Positions 55,693 through 62,853 of a stretch of 64,000 nt of DNA are shown here, piece after piece. The position numbers and the translations under genes are program-made. The notes under the pieces were generated by a model that was not told where the DNA came from, did not search any database, and saw only the letters and a list, made by a program, of their open reading frames with translations. This DNA is from Acidimicrobiales bacterium (GTDB lineage Bacteria > Actinomycetota > Acidimicrobiia > Acidimicrobiales > JADJXE01), in assembly GCA_016716005.1 (NCBI GenBank), contig JADJXE010000001.1, positions 2,493,001 to 2,557,000 on the forward strand. Reading direction: 5' to 3'. The first letter of the stretch is position 1. Each line of letters begins with the position of its first letter.

Positions 55693-56127
55693 ATGACCCT
55701 GGCCATGACGAGAGCGGAGCGGGAGGCGTTCCTCGCCGGGCTCCACGTGGGCGTCCTGTCGGTGGCCGCCCCCGGCCGGTCGCCTCTCACGGTGCCGGTC
55801 TGGTACGCGTACGAGCCCGGCGGCGACGTGTGGTTCGCCACCGAGCCCGGCTCCCGCAAGGGCCGGCTCGTCGGCGTGGCCGGCCGGGCCAGCCTCTGCG
55901 CCCAGAACGAGGTGCCGCCGTACTCGTACGTGAGCGTCGAGGGCGCCGTGCGCGACACCGGGCCGTCGAGCCCCGACGAGCTCCGCCTCCTCGCCCACCG
56001 CTACCTGGGCCCCGAGCTGGGTGACGCCTACCTGGCCGCGACGTCGGCCGATGCCGTCAGTCACACGTACCGGCTCACGCCGGAGGTGTGGTGGACGGTC
56101 GACTACGCCAAGATGGCGCTGGGCTGA
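55693..56127 (+). CDS. pyridoxamine 5'-phosphate oxidase-family (split-barrel) protein
   Basis: 144 residues from ATG 55693. Split-barrel flavin-binding pattern: TRAEREAFLAGLHVGVLSVAAPGRSPLTVPVWYAYEPGGDVWFATEPGSRKGRLV, with ASLCAQNEVPPYSYVSVEGAVRD and YLGPELGDAYLAA. In Actinobacteria such proteins bind F420, FMN or heme; which one cannot be decided here. A TM-free cytosolic protein. Its stop is directly followed by the 56134-56182 hairpin. Confidence 0.82.
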   Translation: MTLAMTRAEREAFLAGLHVGVLSVAAPGRSPLTVPVWYAYEPGGDVWFATEPGSRKGRLVGVAGRASLCAQNEVPPYSYVSVEGAVRDTGPSSPDELRLLAHRYLGPELGDAYLAATSADAVSHTYRLTPEVWWTVDYAKMALG

Positions 56128-56133
56128 GTGACG

Positions 56134-56182
56134 GTTCTGCGTCCCGGTTGGCCCCCTCGGCGGCACATCCGGGACGCAGAAC
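56134..56182. repeat. perfect 14-bp inverted repeat (hairpin)
   Basis: GTTCTGCGTCCCGG (56134-56147) and CCGGGACGCAGAAC (56169-56182) are perfect inverted copies around a 21-base loop, beginning 6 bases after the previous stop. There is no T-tract. It could act as a terminator or be a dispersed REP-like element; the arms resemble those at 8542-8588. Confidence 0.8.
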
Positions 56183-56241
56183 GGTGCTGGGGCCGAGTCT
56201 GGCCGGCGACGCAGGCCCGGCCAGTCGGGTACCGTCCTGGC

Positions 56242-56559
56242 ATGCGGCGACGGCTCGGGTTCGTGGCCGCCGTGCTCGTCGCGGTGGCGTCGCTGGCGGT
56301 CGCCGGCCTCCTCGGAGGGCACGGCGCGACCTCCGGCGGCGTGGTCGGCGCCGGCCGTGGTCCGGCCGTCGTCGCCGCTGACGCCGCCCTCGGCGATGCC
56401 GGGCCGTCGCACCTGCCGGTCGTGCGGGGTGTGATCGCCGTCGGCGTCCTGGTGATGGTGGTGGTCGGCCTGGGCTGGCGGCCGACGCGTATCGCTGTGG
56501 TGACCGTGGCGTCGGGGCCGGGTCCGCGATGGCACCCCCGGAGGGGTCCACCCCGCTAG
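56242..56559 (+). CDS. small two-span membrane protein, hypothetical
   Basis: 105 residues from ATG 56242 (MRRRLGFVAAVLVAVASLAVAGLLGGHG). The first hydrophobic segment could be a signal anchor. A second membrane helix is GVIAVGVLVMVVVGLGW. Between them is a Gly/Ala-rich extracytoplasmic loop and the basic C-terminus (PRWHPRRGPPR) is probably cytoplasmic. I do not recognise a family. Upstream extension in the same frame would include the hairpin and is rejected. Confidence 0.55.
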   Translation: MRRRLGFVAAVLVAVASLAVAGLLGGHGATSGGVVGAGRGPAVVAADAALGDAGPSHLPVVRGVIAVGVLVMVVVGLGWRPTRIAVVTVASGPGPRWHPRRGPPR

Positions 56560-56685
56560 GTGGTGTGGCGGGCGCGCCCTCCCCTCGGGGAGTGCCGAGC
56601 GCGCGGCCCCGGCCGACCGGGGCGACGAACCGCCGGCACGGTCCGGCGGATGCCCGCACCTCCCATCGAGCCCTCGGGAGAACCG

Positions 56686-57114
56686 ATGAACCCACTCCGC
56701 GTGCGACCCAGTCCCGTCCCGCGCATCCGCGACCGCGGTGCCGCCGTCGAGGGTGTGATCGCCGCAGCGGTGGCCCTCGTCGTGGTGGTGATCGCCCTCG
56801 TGCTGCTCCGCCTGCCCGACACGGTGGACCGCCTCGTCGTCCGCAACGACACCCCGTTCGAGCTGCGGATCCTCGCCTCACCCGGCTCCGGCGGCTGGAC
56901 CCCGGTCGGGGTCGTAGGTGCCGCGTCCACCGTCGAGGTGCGCGACGTCATCGACCACGGACGCTCGTGGACCTTTGCGTTCAGCTACGCCGGCGAGGAC
57001 GGCGGCACCGTCACCGTCGAGCGGACCGACCTCGTCTCGGCCGGATGGGAGCTGGTGGTGCCCGCCGAGGTGGGCGAACGGCTCTCGTCGGCAGGGTTGG
57101 CGCCGTCGGCCTGA
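56686..57114 (+). CDS. single-span membrane protein, hypothetical
   Basis: 142 residues from ATG 56686, preceded by GGGAG. One membrane helix (GVIAAAVALVVVVIALVLLRLP, ~24-45) anchors an outward beta-rich domain: DRLVVRNDTPFELRILASPG, GVVGAASTVEVRDVIDHGRSWTFAFSYAGEDGG and VERTDLVSAGWELVVP. The pattern resembles small anchored beta-sandwich proteins of unknown role in Acidimicrobiia. The upstream ATG at 56560 would add an Arg-rich stretch with no ribosome site. Confidence 0.65.
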   Translation: MNPLRVRPSPVPRIRDRGAAVEGVIAAAVALVVVVIALVLLRLPDTVDRLVVRNDTPFELRILASPGSGGWTPVGVVGAASTVEVRDVIDHGRSWTFAFSYAGEDGGTVTVERTDLVSAGWELVVPAEVGERLSSAGLAPSA

Positions 57115-57250
57115 CGGCCCGGTCGTCGCGTGCGCGGCGGGCCGGCCGACGAGCGGGCTGACCCGCAGCTCGTCGAGCATCCACCGTGGCCGGCCCGGAC
57201 GACTCCCGCCTCGGGGCCCTCTGCGGTGGCTGGGGGAGGCGCCGTCGAGC

Positions 57251-58066
57251 TCAGGTCGGACCGGCGGTGATGGTGTCGCGGAGCTCGCTCAGCCAGTCAC
57301 CGACCGGCCAGATGGAGTCGACCACCCAGGTGGCGCCGGCCTCGGCGTAGTCGGCGTCGGTGGCGCCTTCGGCCCGGGTCGCCACCACATCGAACGGGCC
57401 GGACCGGCCCTGCGCCGATCGCTCGGCATCGACCAGTGCCCGCACGGCGGCGATGGCGCGAGGCGGGAGCGGGTTGCCGTCGGTGGCGACCGGGGCCACC
57501 CCGTCCCACCGGGCGGCCCGCCGCAGGGGGCGGCGGTTCGGGAACATGCCGGCGATCCAGAACGGCGGTCGGGGCCGCTGCACGGAGGCCGGCCGCAGGT
57601 GGGCGTCGACCCGGAAGTGCGCCCCGCGGTGCTCGACCGGCTCGCCCCGCACCAGCAGGTCCACGAGCTCCAGGCCCTCGTCGAGCCGGTCGGCCCGCTC
57701 CCGGTCGCCGGTGGGGTCCCCGAAGGCGCCGAACTCGTCGTCGGCCGGGGACCCGAGACCGGCGCCGAACACGGCCCGGCCGGCGCTCAGGTGGTCGAGG
57801 GTCACCAGCTCCTTGGCGACCTTCCAGGGCCGGCGCCGGGCCAGTGGGGTGACGAGGGTGCCGAGGCGCACCCGCTTGGTCGCCTGGGCGACGGCGCCCA
57901 GCACCACCCAAGGATCGAACACGTCGACGTCGGCCGTGCGGTGGAAGTGGAGGTGATCCCACAGGGCGACCCCGTCCCAGTCGGCGGCCTCGGCCGCGAC
58001 GGCCAGCTCCACCAGGGCGGCCGGGCTGCCCATGTTGGGGATGCTCACCAGGTGCTGCACCGCCAC
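57251..58066 (-). CDS. LLM-class (luciferase-like) flavin- or F420-dependent oxidoreductase
   Basis: 271 residues. TIM-barrel pattern of the luciferase-like family: LVELAVAAEAADWDGVALWDHLHFHR, VRLGTLVTPLARRRPWKVAKELVTLDHLSAGRAVFGAGLGS, GDRERADRLDEGLELVDLLV and PFWIAGMFPNRRPLRRAARWDGVAPV. The LGTLVTPLARRRPWKVAKE block with DHLS is the usual cofactor region. F420 is the common cofactor in Actinobacteria, but FMN cannot be excluded. The 5' side is followed by the 61-bp tandem repeat. Confidence 0.85.
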   Translation of the reverse strand: MAVQHLVSIPNMGSPAALVELAVAAEAADWDGVALWDHLHFHRTADVDVFDPWVVLGAVAQATKRVRLGTLVTPLARRRPWKVAKELVTLDHLSAGRAVFGAGLGSPADDEFGAFGDPTGDRERADRLDEGLELVDLLVRGEPVEHRGAHFRVDAHLRPASVQRPRPPFWIAGMFPNRRPLRRAARWDGVAPVATDGNPLPPRAIAAVRALVDAERSAQGRSGPFDVVATRAEGATDADYAEAGATWVVDSIWPVGDWLSELRDTITAGPT

Positions 58067-58080
58067 AGGCTCGCGCGTCG

Positions 58081-58202
58081 GGGGTTCGGCGGGTGTCGGG
58101 CGCGCTGGCGACGTGTGGGGGGTGCCTGGCGCGCGTCGGGTGGGGTTCGGCGGGTGTCGGGCGCGCTGGCGACGTGTGGGGGGTGCCTGGCGCGCGTCGG
58201 AC
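58081..58202. repeat. 61-bp tandem direct repeat, two copies
   Basis: 58081-58141 and 58142-58202 are near-identical 61-bp units; the last 8 bases of the unit also appear immediately before the first copy (58073-58080). The unit includes GGTGTCGGGCGCGCTGG and ends GCGCGTCGG. It lies between the divergently placed LLM gene start (58066) and the split-barrel gene end (58322), about 15 bp upstream of the LLM start, so it occupies that gene's promoter zone. Confidence 0.9.
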
Positions 58203-58321
58203 CGGGGTGGGACGCGGCGTGGGCCGGGCCGGTGTGACGCGACGGCGCTGGGAGGCCGGGCTGGCGTGCCGTCGGCCTGACGGCGCTGACCGGGTGCCGC
58301 ATCGGCACGGGCTCGCGCCGA

Positions 58322-58714
58322 TCAGGCCCGGCCCAGGACCCGCTCGACCCTGATCTCCAGGGCCACCCGGTCGGAGCGCTCCTTCGGCGGCTGGTAGCGG
58401 GCGGAATAGCCCGCCACGGCGTCGGCCACCGCCGGGTCGCCGACGGGCACCGCTCGCACCGGACCCTCGAGCGACAACCAGCGCCGCCCGTCGACCTGGC
58501 ACAGCGCCGCCCGCCCGCCCAGGCGGGCGTTGCGGTACTTCTGCGAGCCCTCGAACGTGATCACCCGGGCGACCCCGGAGGCGGCGTCGAACGAGAACCC
58601 CACCGGCACCACGTGGGGTGAGCCGTCGGCCCGCATCGTGGTGAGGGTGGCCAGGTGACGCTCGGCGAGGAATGCCAGCGCACCCGCGGGCAGCGCGGTG
58701 GGGTCGAGGGCCAT
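58322..58714 (-). CDS. split-barrel PPOX-class F420-dependent oxidoreductase-like protein
   Basis: 130 residues from ATG 58714 (MALDPTALPAGALAFLAERHLATLTTMRADGSPHVVPVGFSFD). The continuation (VARVITFEGSQKYRNARLGGRAALCQVDGRRWLSLEGPVRAV and YSARYQPPKERSDRVALEIRVERVLG) is typical of the small TIGR03618-like PPOX enzymes that use F420. It probably reduces or senses small electrophilic molecules; substrate unknown. The gene lies 62 bp after the stop of the FtsX permease gene on the same strand. Confidence 0.82.
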   Translation of the reverse strand: MALDPTALPAGALAFLAERHLATLTTMRADGSPHVVPVGFSFDAASGVARVITFEGSQKYRNARLGGRAALCQVDGRRWLSLEGPVRAVPVGDPAVADAVAGYSARYQPPKERSDRVALEIRVERVLGRA

Positions 58715-58776
58715 GGCCCCATGATGGCGATTGCCCGGCTCCTGCGGGGAGCCGGGCAATCGCCCGAGCGGGCCCG

Positions 58777-61320
58777 CTACTCGCTGGCGATGGCCTCGAG
58801 CACGTCGAGCTTCGATGCCCGGCGCGTGGGGCCGAGCGCGGCGACCACGCCGGCGAGCGCGGCGACCAGCACCACCACGAGCAGCTGGCCGGGTGGCAGC
58901 ACCAGCTCGGTGAAGCCCTGGTCGGACAGGGCGGTGACGATCGCCCAGCCGAGGAACGCCCCGATCACCAGGCCGAGAGCCGTGCCGATCAGGGCGATGA
59001 TCACCGACTCCCAGCGCACGGTGGCCCGCAGCTGGCTGCGGGTCATGCCGATGGCCCGCAGCAGGCCCAGCTCCCGGGTGCGCTCGAAGATCGACAGGGC
59101 GAGGGTGTTGGCGATGCCGATGAGGGCGATGATCACGGCCAGGCCGAGCAGGGCGTAGATCAGGTTCAGCAGCTGGCTGATCTGCGCGGCCTGGGCCTCC
59201 TTGAACTCGGTGGCGTCCTGCAGCTCGGCCGTGGGGTACTCGGCCAGGATCCCGTCGAGCTGGGCCCGGAAGGCGTCCTGATCCGTGCCCGGCGCCGTCT
59301 TCACGTACACCTGGAAGTCGAGCCGGTCCTGGAAGTTGGCGTCGTACGTGTCGAGCCCGATGGCGTAGTTTCCGGCGGCCTCGTTGTTCTCGAAGATCGC
59401 CCCGATCGTGAGGGGCACCTCGCCGGTGAGCGCGAAGTTGGCGGCGATGGTGTCGCCCACCTGCCAGTCGTTCCTCTCGGCCACGTCCTGGTAGACGGCG
59501 ATCGAGTTCACCGGCAGGTCCTGCAGCGATCCGGCGATCACCCCGAAGTCGAACAGGGCGTCGGCCACCTCGGTGTCGGCGGCGGACAGGAACTTGGTGT
59601 CGCCGTCGACCTGGAAGGCGTTGAAGCGCACCCCCGTCGACGCCGCGGTGTCGGGCAGGGCCGCGATCTCCTGCGCCAGCTCGGGGCTGAAGCCGCCGCC
59701 GAAGCCCCGGGCGGCCACCACGTAGTCGGCCCGGAACTGCTCGTCGATCGCCCGCCCGATCGACGCCTGGGCCGACGCTGCGAAGATCGTGATGAAGCCC
59801 ACGAGGCCCACGCCGATCATGAGGGCCGAGGCGGTGGCCGCGGTGCGCTTGGGGTTGCGGGTGGCGTTCTCGCGCGCCAGCTGGCCGCTGATGCCCCGCA
59901 GCTTGGCCAACGGCCAGCCGAGCAGGTGGGCGAGGGGCGTGGCCAGGATCGGTCCGAGGGCCGCGACCCCGAGGAACACGACGGCAGCGCCGACGCCCAC
60001 GCCGGCGAGGGCGCTGGCGCCGCTGCCGGCGAACAGCCCGACCAGGAGGATGGCGACCCCCATGGCCAGCACCGCGGAACCGAGCACGACCCGGACCCGG
60101 GAGCTGCTGCTGGTGTCGACGGCCACGTCGCGCATGGCGGCGACCGGCGGGATCCTCGACGCCCGCCGGGCGGGCACGATGGCCGAGATCACGGTGACGA
60201 CCAACCCGACGACGATCGACGCGATCACGGTGCGAGCGCTCACCACGATCCCGCCGCTCGGGAGATCGACGCCGATGACGCCCAGCAGGGCCTTCAGGCC
60301 GACCGCCACGCCGATGCCCAGCACGATGCCGAGCAGGGCGGCGACGAGGCCGACGACCAGCGCCTCGAGGACGACGGAGCCCAGCACCTGGCGGCGGCTC
60401 GCGCCGAGCGCCCGGAGCAGTGCCAGCTCGCGCGTGCGCTGGGCCACGATGATCGAGAACGTGTTGTAGATGATGAAGCAGCCGACGAACAGGGCGATCA
60501 CCGCGAAGGTGAGCAGGAAGTTGTTGAAGAAGCCGAGTCCTTCCTGCACGGCGTTCTGGCTCTCCTCCACCTGCTCGGCGCCGGTGATCACCTCGAGGTC
60601 CTCGCCGCCGAGGGCGGCACGGAGGTTGGCGGCCAGCTCGTCCTGGCTCACCCCCTCCTGGGCGTGGGCGACGACGTCGTCCCACTTGCCGACGGCGCCG
60701 GCCACCTCCTGGGCCTGGGTGGGGGTGAACGCGATCACCGAGGCGCCGGCAAGGCTGTTGCTCGACCCGAACCGGGCGATGCCGACGATCTCGTACTCGG
60801 CCGGCGGGCCCTGGGTCAGCACGATCGCCCGATCGCCGACCGCGAAGTCGCCGTCCTGGGCGCTGCCCTTGTCGATGAGGATCTCGTCGCTCGCCTCGGG
60901 GGCGCGGCCCTCCTCGATGGTGAAGGGGTTGAGCTCGGCGTTGTCGGTCCACGCCACGCCCAGCGAGGGTGCGCCGCCGAGCGAGCCGATGGCGTCGCCC
61001 TGCCTGTCGACCAGCTGGGCATAGGTGTTGATGTCGCCCGCGGCGGTGGCCACGCCGTCGACCTGCAGCACGCGGTCGAGGGTGCTCTGGGGGATCCGGG
61101 GCCGGTTGCTCCCGAAGTCGGACTCGAACGGCTCCGGCGCCCGCACCACCGCGTCGACGCCCTTGCTGGTCTCGGCGAAGAGCTTGTCGAAGGTCTGTTG
61201 CAGCGTGTCGGTCAGCACGAACGTGCCAGCCATGAAGCCCACGCCCAGCATCACGGCCAGAGCGGTGGCGACGAAGCGGAGCTTGTGGGCCGCGAGGCCC
61301 TTCAGCGAGGTCTTCAGCAT
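58777..61320 (-). CDS. ABC transporter permease, FtsX/MacB-like
   Basis: 847 residues. A first N-terminal membrane helix (LRFVATALAVMLGVGFMAGTFVLTDTL), a large MacB-type extracytoplasmic domain, a core of several helices including the FtsX signature (FLLTFAVIALFVGCFIIYNTFSIIVAQRTRELALLRALGASRRQVLGSVV), then a second similar periplasmic domain and a final FtsX module (IYALLGLAVIIALIGIANTLALSIFERTRELGLLRAIGMTRSQLRATV). Duplicated FtsX architecture is typical of actinobacterial exporters for lipids, antibiotics or peptides. It starts 7 bases after its ATPase gene. Confidence 0.92.
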   Translation of the reverse strand: MLKTSLKGLAAHKLRFVATALAVMLGVGFMAGTFVLTDTLQQTFDKLFAETSKGVDAVVRAPEPFESDFGSNRPRIPQSTLDRVLQVDGVATAAGDINTYAQLVDRQGDAIGSLGGAPSLGVAWTDNAELNPFTIEEGRAPEASDEILIDKGSAQDGDFAVGDRAIVLTQGPPAEYEIVGIARFGSSNSLAGASVIAFTPTQAQEVAGAVGKWDDVVAHAQEGVSQDELAANLRAALGGEDLEVITGAEQVEESQNAVQEGLGFFNNFLLTFAVIALFVGCFIIYNTFSIIVAQRTRELALLRALGASRRQVLGSVVLEALVVGLVAALLGIVLGIGVAVGLKALLGVIGVDLPSGGIVVSARTVIASIVVGLVVTVISAIVPARRASRIPPVAAMRDVAVDTSSSSRVRVVLGSAVLAMGVAILLVGLFAGSGASALAGVGVGAAVVFLGVAALGPILATPLAHLLGWPLAKLRGISGQLARENATRNPKRTAATASALMIGVGLVGFITIFAASAQASIGRAIDEQFRADYVVAARGFGGGFSPELAQEIAALPDTAASTGVRFNAFQVDGDTKFLSAADTEVADALFDFGVIAGSLQDLPVNSIAVYQDVAERNDWQVGDTIAANFALTGEVPLTIGAIFENNEAAGNYAIGLDTYDANFQDRLDFQVYVKTAPGTDQDAFRAQLDGILAEYPTAELQDATEFKEAQAAQISQLLNLIYALLGLAVIIALIGIANTLALSIFERTRELGLLRAIGMTRSQLRATVRWESVIIALIGTALGLVIGAFLGWAIVTALSDQGFTELVLPPGQLLVVVLVAALAGVVAALGPTRRASKLDVLEAIASE

Positions 61321-61327
61321 CGGGCCG

Positions 61328-62089
61328 TCACTCCCCGAAGCGCTTCATCCGGTCGAGCACGCGCTCGGCGGTGGGGTCGGGCATCTCGTCGACGATGCGG
61401 CCGTCGGCGAGGAACACCACGCGGTGGGAGTACGACGCGGCCACCGGGTCGTGGGTGACCATCACGATGGTCTGGCCCAGCTCGCGCACGGCCCGGCGCA
61501 TGAAGTCGAGCATCTCGGCGCCCGAGCGGGAGTCGAGGTTGCCGCTCGGCTCGTCGGCGAAGATGATCTGCGGTTGGCTGGCGAGGGCTCGGGCGACGGC
61601 CACGCGCTGCTGCTGGCCGCCCGACAGCTCGCTGGGCCGGTGGTCGAGCCGGTCTCGGAGCCCGACGGTGTCGATCACGTTGTCGATCCACGCCGCGTCC
61701 CCCTTGCGCCCCGCCAGGGCCATGGGGAGCGTGATGTTCTCGCGTGCCGTGAGCGTCGGCACCAGGTTGTAGGCCTGGAAGACGAAGCCGACCTTGTCGC
61801 GGCGCAGGACCGTCAGCTGCTTCTCGCCGAGGGTGGAGAGGTCCTCGTCGCCGATGAAGACCGAGCCCGACGTGAGGTCGTCGAGGCCGGCCAGGCAGTG
61901 CATGAGCGTCGACTTGCCGGAGCCCGAGGGGCCCATGATCGCGGTGAAGCGCCCGGTCTCGAACTCGGCGGTGACCCCGTCGAGGGCCCGCACCTCCGTG
62001 TCGCCCCGGCCGTACACCTTCACGGCGTCGACGGCTCGGGCGGCGACGGTGCCCGTGGGGGGAACGCTGTCGATGGTGGTCGTGGACAT
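61328..62089 (-). CDS. ABC transporter ATP-binding protein (MacB/LolD type)
   Basis: 253 residues from ATG 62089. Walker A GPSGSGKSTLMHCLAGLD, Q-loop VFQAYNLVP, signature LSGGQQQRVAVARALA, Walker B IIFADEPSGNLD and H-loop MVTHDP are all intact. The family couples ATP hydrolysis to FtsX-like permeases for extracytoplasmic substrates. It lies between the response regulator and permease genes on the same strand, suggesting control by the two-component system. Confidence 0.95.
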   Translation of the reverse strand: MSTTTIDSVPPTGTVAARAVDAVKVYGRGDTEVRALDGVTAEFETGRFTAIMGPSGSGKSTLMHCLAGLDDLTSGSVFIGDEDLSTLGEKQLTVLRRDKVGFVFQAYNLVPTLTARENITLPMALAGRKGDAAWIDNVIDTVGLRDRLDHRPSELSGGQQQRVAVARALASQPQIIFADEPSGNLDSRSGAEMLDFMRRAVRELGQTIVMVTHDPVAASYSHRVVFLADGRIVDEMPDPTAERVLDRMKRFGE

Positions 62090-62184
62090 GGCCCCATCCT
62101 CCGATCGGGACGGCCCGTCGGTCGTCCTCCTCGCGGATGATCGTGGCGTGACCTCGGGCACCACGGCCGGCGGGTTGCGGCGGC

Positions 62185-62853
62185 TCAGGACCGGCCCGGC
62201 CGCACCAGCCCGCACTCGTAGGCGAGCACGACGGCCTGCACGCGGTCGCGCAGCCCCAGCTTGGCCAGCACCCGCCCCACGTGGGTCTTCACGGTGGTCT
62301 CCCCGAGCACCAGCGCCTCGGCGATCTCGGCGTTGGACAGGCCGCGGGCCAGGTGCCGCAGCACCTCGAGCTCGCGGTCGGTGAGCAGATCCAGCGCCGG
62401 CGGTGGCGACGTGGAGGGCAGCGGCTGGCGGGCGAACTCCTCGATCAGCCGGCGGGTGATCGAGGGGGACAGCAGCGAGTCCCCGGCCGCCACGACGCGG
62501 ATCGCCTCGATCAGGTCGTCGGGCGGCGTGTCCTTCAGCAGGAAGCCGCTGGCACCGGCGCGGAGGGCGGCGAAGACGTCGTCGTCCACCTCGAAGGTGG
62601 TGAGCACCAGCACCTTCGGCCGCTCGCCCTCGGGGAGCCGACCGAGCTGGCGCGTGGCCTCGATCCCGTCCATCACCGGCATCCGGACGTCCATCAGCAC
62701 GACGTCGGGACGAGCCCGGCGGGTGAGGGCCAGCGCCTCCCGGCCGTCGGCGGCCTCGCCGACCACGGTCAGGTCGTCCTCGGCCTCGAGGATCATGCGG
62801 AAGCCGGCGCGCACCAGCGCCTGGTCGTCGACGACGAGCACGCGCACGTTCAT
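62185..62853 (-). CDS. NarL/LuxR-family response regulator
   Basis: 222 residues from ATG 62853. Receiver domain: VDDQALVRAGFRMIL, phospho-acceptor Asp in DVVLMDVRMPVMDG (~Asp54), Thr in LVLTTFE and Lys in GFLLKDTPPD. The C-terminal LuxR-type helix-turn-helix is LTDRELEVLRHLARGLSNAEIAEALVLGETTVKTHVGRVLAKLGLRDRVQAVVLAYE. The start overlaps the kinase stop by 4 bases. It presumably controls the following ABC exporter genes (inference from order). Confidence 0.95.
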   Translation of the reverse strand: MNVRVLVVDDQALVRAGFRMILEAEDDLTVVGEAADGREALALTRRARPDVVLMDVRMPVMDGIEATRQLGRLPEGERPKVLVLTTFEVDDDVFAALRAGASGFLLKDTPPDDLIEAIRVVAAGDSLLSPSITRRLIEEFARQPLPSTSPPPALDLLTDRELEVLRHLARGLSNAEIAEALVLGETTVKTHVGRVLAKLGLRDRVQAVVLAYECGLVRPGRS

